In this document: one piece after another, positions 52,242 to 61,640 of the stretch | Position numbering within the stretch: the first letter of the stretch is position 1 | Layout of the letters: every line of letters begins with the position of its first letter | Source of the DNA: Chloroflexota bacterium | GTDB taxonomy: Bacteria; Chloroflexota; Anaerolineae; UBA4142 | Assembly: GCA_016208315.1 (NCBI GenBank) | Contig: JACQYF010000005.1 | Location: forward strand, 1 to 64,000 | Reading direction: 5' to 3' | DNA length: 64,000 bases | Notes under the pieces: generated by a model | The model's input: only the letters and a program-made list of their open reading frames with translations | Databases searched by the model: none | What the model was told of the DNA's origin: nothing | Translations under genes and position numbers: made by a program

Positions 52242-55200
52242 CTACAATTCCAACCCCGTCGGTGTGCGATGAAAATCGAGAGATTGCAAAAGCGATTCAA
52301 CCGTGCTGCCCAAGACATTTTCACCGTTCCATCGCGTAATCGCGATATGGCGCGGCGTGTGGGCGCGCGCGAGATACTTTTCAAGCGCGCGGCGAATCAA
52401 TTCGCGATCATCCTGGGGCGCAGTTATGCGTTCGCCGTTATCTTCCGCAACCAAGATCGGCTTACCGCGCGCGAGGACGATGTGCGTCGAAGCCACACGC
52501 GCAAAATGAACCGGGACCTCGGGCAATTCCGCGCCGAATATGTTCGCCGGATCGGTCGCGTTAAGGACGATCAGGGTCTCCCTCGCGGGCGCGCGTAGCT
52601 GCTCGATCGCTTCCGGGACCGCGAATTGCAGGCCCGCGAGGCCCGCGACGAAATAGCCGCGCCGAATTTCGCCGCGCATTTCCATCCGTTGCAAGATCGG
52701 ATAAAGCAGCGCCCAATCGGCCCGACCCTCTTCATGCGCGAGCACCTCGCGCGTGACGACGCCGTAGCGTGCGAGCAAGACCCGCGCCAACTTGGCGGCG
52801 CGTTCTTCCTCGGACAAAGGCGGCCCCATCACGCTCGCGCGGTACACAAGCGACCACCGTCCCTGCGGCGCGGTCGCTTTCGATTCTGCGCGCAAGCGCT
52901 GCGCCACGCGACGCTTGGCGTCGCGATAGCGGCCGCGCGTCAGGGCGCGCGGCGTTTGCAGGCGGCTTGCCAGTTCGGATTGCAACGGGGTTGCCGGTTG
53001 CGGCGCGCGGATGGCCGTCTCGAACATCTGACGGAACGCGTCAAGCGCATCATTCGTCAGCAGGCCGCGTGAGACCAGTTCCGCGAGCGCGACATGTAGC
53101 GCATCGCCTTTCAATTCCAAACCCGCTTCTAAATCGGGCGTGAACGATGCGCCTTCCGATTTCAAGTAATCATGGACTGTACGGGCATTCGCAGAGAGAT
53201 CGGCCTCGTCGGTTGGCGCGAGGAACAGCGCGCCTTCGCCGCGCGGGAAAAAGCGCACGCGGCTGCCGTGCGCGACCCAGACCCATTCGCCGCTCGCGCC
53301 GAGCGCGTCCAAGTCACCGGGATCGAAATCGGCGAGGCGCGCGGGCAGCAAGTCGCGTTCCCAAACGGCAATCGGCAGGGCCACGCCGCGCAATTGCTGC
53401 AACACTCGCTGCAAGCCATCCGCGCCGCCCATGCGCGATGTCAGATGCTGCCAGCGCGCCAGGGAATCGGCGTAAGCGTAAACCGAGACGGGCTGCACCT
53501 CGCTTCGCAATATCGTCAGCGTGCGCTGGTGGATTTGCTCCAGATTGCGGCGGTCAAGGAATTCATCCGGTAGGGGCGATCCCTTGTGGTCGCCCTCCGG
53601 CGTAAAGTGACCCTGGGCCAGTTCACGTGCGGCGACGAGCTTGCCCAGTTGCTCGTCGAGCCAGCGTTCGTCAAAAGCGTAGCGGTCCAGGATGGCGTCG
53701 CGAGTGACGGGGCCGGAGGCGCGAAGAAAGCGGCGGAGGACTACCTCACCCCCCTCCCCCTCGCTCCCCCTCCCCCCTCTCCTGAACCTGAACTTCGGTT
53801 CAGGAGAGGGGGGAGGGGGAAGGGGGGTAGGAGGTGAGGCATACTCGCTCGCCAGTTCCACCGGCACCCACCGCAACTCTTCGCCGCGGCGCGTCGGAAT
53901 CGCGATTTCCACGATGCGTTTCTGCCCGGCTAGTTGCTCCAGCCACGCGCGGCCATCGCCCGCGCTGCGCTCGACGATTTCTTCGGTGGTCAAGTCGCCC
54001 AACTCTTGCAAGACGAGGGCGAGTTCTTCGACGGTGCGCGCTTGGTAGCCGGAGGCGCGGTGTTGGGCGCGATCCGCAATGTCCGCGACGGCTTCGGGCT
54101 TGAACAGTTCGCCTAGCTCGATGCCTTGAAGCAAGTTGTCCAGGAGTTCGCGCCGCACGGAGAGGGTTTGCAGTTGCCGCTCGGCTTTGGGCGCGTCCCA
54201 CTCGTACATGTACACGCTGACGAATTGGAACAAGAGTGCGGACGCAATGGGCGATGGAATCGCGGTCTCAATCGGCACAACGCGAATTTCGCCTTTGGCG
54301 ATCTGGCCGAGAACTTGTTCGAGGTGCGGGAGGTCGAGGACATCGCGCAGGCAGTCGCGATAGGTTTCCGCGACGATAGGGAAATCGTCCAAGCGGCTGA
54401 CGAGCGCGAGCAGGTCTTTGGCTTTGAGGCGCTGCAACCAAAACGGCGTGCGCTTTTGGCCGCGCGCTTTGGGGAGCAAGAGCGCCCGCGCCGCGTTCAT
54501 GCGAAAATGTGCGCCGAAGAGCGCCGAGCCGGGCAGTTCGCCCAAGATTCGCTCACGCGCTTCCGCCGCCGTCATTTGTCGCACGAGTTCCACGGGCGGC
54601 TCGCCAGTCAACCCCGGAAAGCGGAAGATGATGCCGTCGTCGTTCGTCTGCGTTTCGGGCTGAACTCCCATGCGCTCGCGGATCGCGCTGGTGAGCGCCA
54701 GCGCCCACGCGCCGTTGACGCGCCCGCCAAAAGGCGAGTGAATCACCAGGCGCGGCTCGCCCACGGCATCTTGGAATGTTTCGACCACGATGGTTTGATC
54801 CGACGCGATCACGCCGACCGCATCAATCTGCTGCTGCACGTGGGCGATGAGGTTGCTTGCCGATTTTTCGTCCAGCGGCAAAACCCGAAGGGTCTCCGAG
54901 ACCCTTTGGGTTTGGATGGCGTCCGCGATCTCGCGCCGAAATTTCCCGATTCGCATTCCAAGTTCGAACGGGCGCCACTGATAATCGCCGTTCCAGAATG
55001 GCATGCGCGGCATCGCGCCCGCGGCGTCGCCGACGACGATACGGTCGTTCTCGATGTCGAGGACGCGCCAGACTTTCGACCCGAGCAAGAACGCGTCGCC
55101 AACGCGCGTCTCGAAAATAAATTCCTCATCCAATTCGCCGACCTTGGTTTTGCGATCCTCGAGATAGACGTTGTACGCGCCGGTATCCGAAATCGTGCCA

Positions 55201-56826
55201 GGATTCGTAATCGCGAGAAGACGCGAGCCGGGGAGCGCGGCAAGCCGGTCGTTGACGCGATCCCAGGAGATGCGGGCGCGCAAATCGCGTTGGCTGACGC
55301 CCGCGTATTTGCCGGAGAGCATTTCGAGAACGGACGCGAAAGAAGCGCGCGAAAGGTCGCGAAAGGAATAGGTTTGGTGGACGAGATTGTAGAGCGCGGG
55401 CACGGCCCAATCCTCGACCGCGACCATGGCGACGATTTGCTGCGCGAGCACGTCGAGCGGGTTTTGCGGCGTGTACGTCGGCTCGACATCGCCTTCGAGC
55501 ATGCCGCGCGCAATGGCCGCGGCCTCGACCAAGTCCTCGCGAAACGTCGCGTAGATGTGCCCGATGCTCGTTTGCCCGACCAAGTGGCCGGAGCGCCCGA
55601 TGCGCTGCAATCCTTGCGCGACGCTCTTGGGCGATTGAAGCTGCACGACCAAATCCACCGCGCCAGTGTCAATCCCGAGTTCGAGCGAGCTGGTACCGAC
55701 GAGCGCGGGGAGCTTGCCGGCTTTCAACTCTTCTTCCATCTTGCGCCGCGCTTCCTTCGACATCGAGCCGTGGTGCGCGCGAATCGGCCCTTCCGCGCCA
55801 ATCGCAAAGATGCCGCGGTCACGCGGGACGCCGCCCGGCGCGAGCGCGGGACTGCCCGGCGCGATCTCTTCGGACTGCTCCGCGGCGAGTTGCGCGTTCA
55901 GCCGGTCGGCGGTGCGTTCCGCGAGGCGGCGATTGTTCGCAAAGATCAACGTGCTGCGATGCTCGCGAATATCCTGGAGGACGCGCGGGATAACGTAGGG
56001 CCAAATCGTGTTGCCGGGCAGGTTGCGAAAATCGTCCACGACTGTCACGACTTTAAGATCGAGTGGCTTGTGATAAGTGGCATTGACTATCGTAACATTG
56101 CGGTGGTTGGGTGGTTGGGTGGTTAGGTGGTTAGTGTGTTGACTGTTTACTGTAAACTGTTGACTGTTGACTGGCTCCTGGCCTCCGAGAAACCGCGCCA
56201 CCTCGTCCAGCGGCTTGATGGTCGCAGAGAGGCCGATGCGTTGGATGCGTTGCGCTGCGAGGTGCTCTAATCGTTCCAGACTGAGCGAGAGATGGACGCC
56301 GCGTTTGTTGCCGGAGAGTGTGTGAATCTCGTCCACGATAACCGTGCGGACCGTGCGAAAGATTTCGCGCGCCTTGGGACTGGTGAGCATGAGATAGAGC
56401 GATTCGGGCGTGGTGATGAGAATGTGCGGCGGCTTTTTCAACATCGCGGCGCGCGCGTGGCTGGGCGTATCGCCCGTGCGGACGGCGACGCGCAGTTCGG
56501 GCAGCTCGTCGCCCATGCGTGCCGCAACCTCGCGGATCCCTTCGAGCGGCACGCGCAGGTTGCGTTCGATGTCGTTGTTCAACGCTTTTAGTGGGGAGAT
56601 GTATAGGAGTTGAGTGTGGGAGTGTGGGCGCATCGCGATAGAGTTGGTCAATGCCCCAGAGGAACGCGGCGAGCGTTTTGCCCGAACCGGTGGGCGCGAG
56701 GATCAGCGTGTGGTCGCCGCGCTGAATCGGCAGCCAGCCCTGCGCTTGCGGCGGCGTCGGCTCACCGAAAGTTTCGCGAAACCAGGTACGCACGGGCGCG
56801 GAGAAATGGTCGAGTGGAGTGGACAT
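52242..56826 (-). CDS. lhr: Lhr-type DEAD/DEAH large helicase, split by a frameshift near 56610-56632
   Basis: N-term frame MSTPLDHFSAPVRTWFRETFGEPTPPQAQGWLPIQRGDHTLILAPTGSGKTLAAFLWGIDQLYRDA, then a different frame QLLYISPLKALNNDIERNLRVPL...VIVDEIHTLSGNKRGVHLSLSLERL...GTSSLELGIDTGAVDLVVQLQSPKSVAQGLQRIGRSGH. Confidence 0.85.
53570..53600. repeat. GGGGCGATCCCTTGTGGTCGCCC palindrome inside lhr
   Basis: gtaggggcgatcccttgtggtcgccctc; encodes EGDHKGSPL. Confidence 0.8.
53741..53838. repeat. Long C-rich/G-rich hairpin inside lhr
   Basis: ctacctcacccccctccccctcgctccccctcccccctctcctgaacc-tgaacttc-ggttcaggagaggggggagggggaaggggggtaggaggtgag. Confidence 0.9.
54881..54913. repeat. 33-bp palindrome inside lhr
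   Basis: aaacccgaagggtctc-c-gagaccctttgggttt, one mismatch; 11 codons long. Confidence 0.8.
56101..56173. repeat. Two joined phrase repeats inside lhr (GGTGGTTG octamers and ACTGTTG heptamers)
   Basis: cggtggttgggtggttgggtggttaggtggttag + tgtgttgactgtttactgtaaactgttgactgttgactgg. Confidence 0.9.
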
Positions 56827-56875
56827 GCGGGAATTGTATTACGCGAGCGGGGGGATGTCAAATGCGTGGCGAAAG

Positions 56876-56960
56876 TAGACAGGTAAACAAGGAAACAGGT
56901 AGACACGTCCGCATTGACTTGTCTACCTGTGTACCTGTTTCCCTATTTACCTATGTACCT
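56876..56960. repeat. Octamer phrase repeat (ACAGGTAAACAAGGAAACAGGTAGAC / GTCTACCTGTGTACCTGTTTCCC)
   Basis: Inverted arms between lhr and mrp. Confidence 0.85.
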
Positions 56961-58047
56961 ATCGCCTCATCACAGGGATGGACGCGCCCGCAATCAATTC
57001 GCCTTGCGCGGCGTTGACGTTCATCACGCTGACGGCCGCGGCAACCAAGCGCGCGAGTTTCTGGAACGCTTGCGCGTAGGGCGAATCGGGATGGGTCACG
57101 GTGACGGGCTGGCCGGTATCGCCGCCGATGCGGATCGCCACGTCGAGCGGGATTTCGCCGAGGAACGGCACCTCGAGTTTCTCCGCCATCTTGTGCGCGC
57201 CGCCGTGCGCGAAGATATCGGTGCGCTCGTTGCAGTGCGGGCAGAGGAAATAGCTCATGTTCTCGACCACGCCGATGACGGGCACTTCAAGTTTTTGGAA
57301 CATCATGATACCCTTGATCACATCCGCCAGCGCGACATCCTGCGGCGTCGCGACGACGACACCACCCGTCAGCGGCACCGACTGCGCGAGCGTCAATTGC
57401 ACGTCGCCGGTTCCAGGCGGGAGGTCAATCACGAGGTAATCGAGATCGCCCCAATCCACATCGCTGAGGAATTGGCGAATCGCGCTGTGCAGCATGGGAC
57501 CACGCCAAATGACGGCTTGTTCCGGCGGGACGAGAAAGCCCATAGACATCATCTTGACACCGTGCGCTTGAAGCGGGATGATGCGTTCGCCAATCGCCTT
57601 CGGCTGCTCATTCACGCCCATCATGATCGGGATGTTCGGGCCGTAAACATCCGCGTCCATCAAGCCAACCTTCGCGCCGGATTGGGCCAGCGCGACCGCG
57701 AGGTTTACCGAGACGGTCGTCTTGCCGACGCCGCCTTTGCCGCTCGCGACCGCGATAGTGGATTTCACCGGAATATCGAGCTTACCGCTAATCCGCCGGT
57801 CGCTCGGCACGTTCGCGTCCCATTTGATGTTGATTTGCTTGGCCCCAAGCTTGGCCACCGCGGCTTTTGCTTCGCTTTCAATTTGATTGCGCAGCGGGCA
57901 CGCGGGGGTGGTGAGGACGATAGTGAAATTGACGGTATCGCCCTGGATCTTGACGTCCTTGACCATATTCAGCGAGACCAGGTCGCGGTGTAGCTCCGGT
58001 TCCTGTACCTTGCCGAGGGCGTTCAAGACTTGCTGTTCGTTGATCAT
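56959..58047 (-). CDS. apbC: Mrp/NBP35-family Fe-S carrier ATPase
   Basis: [49 protein letters not shown]59 N-term; MSYFLCPHC. Confidence 0.95.
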   Translation of the reverse strand: MINEQQVLNALGKVQEPELHRDLVSLNMVKDVKIQGDTVNFTIVLTTPACPLRNQIESEAKAAVAKLGAKQINIKWDANVPSDRRISGKLDIPVKSTIAVASGKGGVGKTTVSVNLAVALAQSGAKVGLMDADVYGPNIPIMMGVNEQPKAIGERIIPLQAHGVKMMSMGFLVPPEQAVIWRGPMLHSAIRQFLSDVDWGDLDYLVIDLPPGTGDVQLTLAQSVPLTGGVVVATPQDVALADVIKGIMMFQKLEVPVIGVVENMSYFLCPHCNERTDIFAHGGAHKMAEKLEVPFLGEIPLDVAIRIGGDTGQPVTVTHPDSPYAQAFQKLARLVAAAVSVMNVNAAQGELIAGASIPVMRR

Positions 58048-58231
58048 GTTATCTCCAAGAATTGAATGTGAAATCGCATATTACGTAGTACGTATTACGT
58101 AATACGCAATAGAGCGCTGCCGCGCCGGTTGCGCGATGCAACGCTCACACCGTATTCATGCGGCGCGAAATCCTTCATTCGTCAAAGGATTTTACAATTC
58201 GATTATAGCATAATTCGAGCGATCGCGCTAA

Positions 58232-58636
58232 TTACTTTCCACCCGAATCAACAATCCGGTTGAGCATTTGGAGGATGGGCTGGAGCTTTTCGGGGATCGC
58301 CGTGTCTCCCGTGCGAACCGTGCGGCCTTGGTAAACGACGACGTAGGTAAAGCCATCGGGCACCGGTCGAGCGGGCAGCGAGTCCTCGGGCACGGTCGCA
58401 AAACCGGCGGTTTGGAAGGCGGTTTGAATCTGCTTGAGCGTTTTGTCGTCGAGGGTAAAATCGAATTTGCCGGTCCGCCGCGTCAACGTCGCCTTGCCAT
58501 TCACGTCAATGGTCAGTTGATCGTTAAAGCCGGCAATGCCGCCCGTCCGCGAATATGCGATGGCCGACGGCTGGGGGACAACCGTCGGAGTGCTCGCGCA
58601 CGCGCTGGCGATTAGTGCCAGGACGATGACGAACAA
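58232..58636 (-). CDS. Small lipoprotein, unknown function
   Basis: MFVIVLALIASACASTPTVVPQPSAIAYSRTGGIAGFNDQLTIDVNGKATLTRRTGK. Confidence 0.6.
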   Translation of the reverse strand: MFVIVLALIASACASTPTVVPQPSAIAYSRTGGIAGFNDQLTIDVNGKATLTRRTGKFDFTLDDKTLKQIQTAFQTAGFATVPEDSLPARPVPDGFTYVVVYQGRTVRTGDTAIPEKLQPILQMLNRIVDSGGK

Positions 58637-58660
58637 CAGTCTCGTATGAATGGGACACCT

Positions 58661-59443
58661 CTACGCTTTCTCGGCGATGCGGTCCAACGCGGCGACAATT
58701 TCTTGCGCCTCGGCAACTAGTTTCGGCGAAAGGTCGTAAACCGGCGTGCCCGTGCGGTCGGCTTGGCGCACGGCTGGGTCCGCGGAGACATACCCGATCA
58801 CCGGCAACCCGGGCGAATTTTGCGCGATAAAATCGCGGTCGGCTTGGCTTTCCACTTTGCTGCCGACGAGATAAAGGTGCGCCAGCTTCAAGTCGCCGGC
58901 CAAATCGCGAATCTGCGCCGCGGTACTGAGACTGCGCGCGGTCGGCTCGGCGACGATGAGCATCGCGTCCACGGCATCGGTCGTCGCGCGGCTCAGATGC
59001 TCGACGCCGGCGTACATGTCGAGCAACACCACTTCGCCGCGATACAGCAGGATATTGCTGACGAGCGACTTTAATAACACGCTCTCCGGACAAATGCAGC
59101 CCGAGCCGCCCATCTCAACCGCGCCGAGTTCCAGCAGGCGAATGCCGCGATGCAGCGCAGAAAAACGATCCGGTATGTCGTCGGTGCGCGGGTTGATTTT
59201 GAAGAAAGCGCCGTACGTGCCTTTCTGCGCGCCCGTGCGCTCGAGAATCAGTTCTTCCATCTCGGCGATGGGGCGGATGCCTTTCAACTGCTCCTGCGGA
59301 AATCCCAATGCGGGACCCAGACACGGCGACGGGTCGGCGTCAATCGCCATGACCGTATCGCCGCGCGCCGCGTATGCGTAGGCAAGCAGACTCGTGAGCG
59401 TCGTCTTGCCCACGCCGCCCTTGCCGGTGATTGCAAACTTCAT
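58661..59443 (-). CDS. CooC-like nickel-insertion ATPase (MinD/ParA superfamily)
   Basis: [49 protein letters not shown]...GGSGCICPESVLLKSLVSNILLYRGEVVLLDMYAGVEHLSRAT. Confidence 0.85.
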   Translation of the reverse strand: MKFAITGKGGVGKTTLTSLLAYAYAARGDTVMAIDADPSPCLGPALGFPQEQLKGIRPIAEMEELILERTGAQKGTYGAFFKINPRTDDIPDRFSALHRGIRLLELGAVEMGGSGCICPESVLLKSLVSNILLYRGEVVLLDMYAGVEHLSRATTDAVDAMLIVAEPTARSLSTAAQIRDLAGDLKLAHLYLVGSKVESQADRDFIAQNSPGLPVIGYVSADPAVRQADRTGTPVYDLSPKLVAEAQEIVAALDRIAEKA

Positions 59444-59456
59444 CCTGTCTTTTCCT

Positions 59457-60842
59457 TTATTTCCATGATTTCCCTTGCTCGGTATCTTGTTCTACCATCT
59501 TTGCGATATCTTGCCCCAGCCGCACCGAGTAATTCGTGCCGCGGTCTTCGGGATAAATTTGCGTCGTGTTCGCCAAGTACAGATTCCGAATCGGCGTGCG
59601 ATGTTCGGGTATCTGCTTGGAATAGTTGAGCGGGACGATGGGCTGCGCGGCGCCTTCTTTGAAATGCCAAATCTCTTCGACCCAGTCCGGCGTAAAGTTC
59701 GGATTGATTTTTTTGAGATGCGGCCCGTACGCGTTGAACAGTTCATCGCGGTTCATCTGAAAATACGGACTCGACGAATCGAGATAGTTTGAAATGTACA
59801 TGATGCGCTTGTCGTTGTACACTTGCGGCGAAATGAAATTCGTCTGTTCAATCGTCGCGACGAACGGGATGCTGCGGTCGGCGATGTTCATCCAGTAAAT
59901 CGGCGTCAGCGGCTGTTTCATTTTCAGGATGAGGAGCACCGCGGCCATGTATTTCGCCGCTTTCATTTTGGCGACGTACTCGGGCGGAAACTCGGAAACG
60001 ATTTTGAGCGTGGCGAACGACGGCGCGGTGCAGATAATGCGGTCAAACTCTGCATATCCCCGAGTTCCCCTGAGTTCCTGGCTTGCCCTTTGCGATTGCT
60101 CATCCTCCGCGAATTGCAGCCCGCACGCCGTTCCATTTTCGACGACCACGCGTTGGACTGTTGTGCGGACATAAATCTTGCCGCCCTGTTTCTGGATCGC
60201 GTTTTCGAGCGCGTCAATCAGCACTTGGAACGAGCCGCGCGGATAGCCGAGCTCCTCTTTCGTCATCCCGCGCCGTGAGCCGATGCGGAGCACGATCTTG
60301 TACCAGATATACAGCATCGGAATGTTCTCGGCTTCCGCGCCGAATTTGCCCTTGAACAGCGGGCTCCAAACTTTGTTCCATACATGAGGTCCGCCGTATT
60401 TGGTCCACCAGTCGTGAGCGGTGATCTTTTCGTATTTGGCGAGATTCGCGGGATTGGATTGCAAATAGGTCAGATAAGCGACGAGCATACCCAACCGGAC
60501 GCGGTCTACAAAAGGCAGCACGCCGAGACGCAGCACGTCCATCGGCGAGACCATGCTCCAAATTCGGCCCTGATCGAACCAACCGGTCTTGGACGGAATC
60601 CACTGCACGCGGTCGCCCAGCCCCAGCTCTTGCATTTGCGCGACGACGTGCGTATCGCTCGTGAACCAATGGTGGTAGCCGCGTTCGAGCCGCGTGCCCT
60701 CAATCGGGAACGTTCCCGCCAGCCCGCCAAGCTCCGGCATCCGTTCAAATAAAAATGTTTGGTATCCTTTTTTGCCCAACTCGTACGCGGCGGTCATCCC
60801 GGCAAATCCGCCGCCGATGATTGCGACCCGTTTTCCATTCAT
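59457..60842 (-). CDS. FAD-dependent amine oxidase/phytoene-desaturase-like oxidoreductase
   Basis: MNGKRVAIIGGGFAGMTAAYELGKKGYQTFLFERMPELGGLAGTF; C-term LYLANTTQIYPEDRGTNYSVRLGQDIA. Confidence 0.85.
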   Translation of the reverse strand: MNGKRVAIIGGGFAGMTAAYELGKKGYQTFLFERMPELGGLAGTFPIEGTRLERGYHHWFTSDTHVVAQMQELGLGDRVQWIPSKTGWFDQGRIWSMVSPMDVLRLGVLPFVDRVRLGMLVAYLTYLQSNPANLAKYEKITAHDWWTKYGGPHVWNKVWSPLFKGKFGAEAENIPMLYIWYKIVLRIGSRRGMTKEELGYPRGSFQVLIDALENAIQKQGGKIYVRTTVQRVVVENGTACGLQFAEDEQSQRASQELRGTRGYAEFDRIICTAPSFATLKIVSEFPPEYVAKMKAAKYMAAVLLILKMKQPLTPIYWMNIADRSIPFVATIEQTNFISPQVYNDKRIMYISNYLDSSSPYFQMNRDELFNAYGPHLKKINPNFTPDWVEEIWHFKEGAAQPIVPLNYSKQIPEHRTPIRNLYLANTTQIYPEDRGTNYSVRLGQDIAKMVEQDTEQGKSWK

Positions 60843-61387
60843 GATGTTTCTAACTGTTCCAACCAGTTTTCTACTCCAAGTTTTGCTGCCCAGAGGCGCA
60901 GATAGGCCCGATCCATCGAATCCTTTTGCAGCGCCCAAACTCCGCGAGCATCGTTCAAGTGCTTATCGGTTTGCGCCTCTTTGTACCATAGTAATTTCGA
61001 AAGTATTACATCTTCGGGACTGGGCATCGAGATAGTACGTCCAAATGCCACCTGTGCGCGGCGGCGGCGAAACCTTTCGGGATCATAGGCATCCCGTTTC
61101 AGAATCCAAAAATCAATCTTCAAGCCAGAGGTCGGGTCAATGATATTGAACATGAATTGCTGTTCAACGGCCTGCCGGATCATTTCTGGGTCAGCGTAAA
61201 AGTCGGCGGGAAATTCCTGAGCAAGACGATTAGCATCCGCGGAACGAAGCTGCACGACGAAGTCAACATCATGTGTGGTCCGAGGGATTCCGTAAAAGTT
61301 GACTGCGAAAGAACCAGTCACCATGTACGGAATTTTGAGATCGTCGAAAATCTCAACCGCGCGAAGCAATAACTCTTGCTGCTCCAT
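60839..61387 (-). CDS. Nucleotidyltransferase-fold protein (DUF6036/AbiEii-like)
   Basis: IPYMVTGSFAVNFYGIPRTTHDVDFVVQL...EDVILSKLLWYKEAQTDKHLNDARGV. Confidence 0.75.
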   Translation of the reverse strand: MEQQELLLRAVEIFDDLKIPYMVTGSFAVNFYGIPRTTHDVDFVVQLRSADANRLAQEFPADFYADPEMIRQAVEQQFMFNIIDPTSGLKIDFWILKRDAYDPERFRRRRAQVAFGRTISMPSPEDVILSKLLWYKEAQTDKHLNDARGVWALQKDSMDRAYLRLWAAKLGVENWLEQLETS

Positions 61388-61601
61388 TGGCAATCATTAT
61401 CCTTCTGGCAACTTCGCGGTCCACGGCCTCTGGCGAGAAATTGGGGTGCTGGGCGCGGATTCCGGCGCGTGTCGTTTCGCGCGCCGTCTTCCACATGTCG
61501 AACGCAAGCGCGAGCCGCTGCTCACCCGTCATACGGCGCAGAATTTCAATTCGCCTTTGATAGCTGGCCAAATCCGCGTAATCTTGTCCTGCGATCACCA
61601 A
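61353..61601 (-). CDS. Small protein paired with the nucleotidyltransferase (possible antitoxin-like partner)
   Basis: 82-aa ORF overlapping the next gene by 35 bp; MTGEQRLALAFDMWKTARETTRAGIRAQHPNFSPEAVDREVARRIM. Confidence 0.6.
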   Translation of the reverse strand: MVIAGQDYADLASYQRRIEILRRMTGEQRLALAFDMWKTARETTRAGIRAQHPNFSPEAVDREVARRIMIANGAARVIASRG

Positions 61602-61640
61602 TCTCCAATCCCTCCGGGACGCTCCGCAGTCTCCAACTTC
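61602..61640. repeat. Phrase repeat plus core, near-identical to the element inside the CCA enzyme
   Basis: aatctccaatccctccgggacgctccgcagtctccaactt. Confidence 0.85.

Noticed and set aside
54126-56126. 666-aa plus-strand ORF antisense to lhr
   Set aside because: Shadow of the helicase coding frame; no domain recognised.
58661-59443. CooC-like gene as evidence of a carbon monoxide dehydrogenase cluster
   Set aside because: No CODH/ACS subunit genes in the window; only the ATPase is supported.
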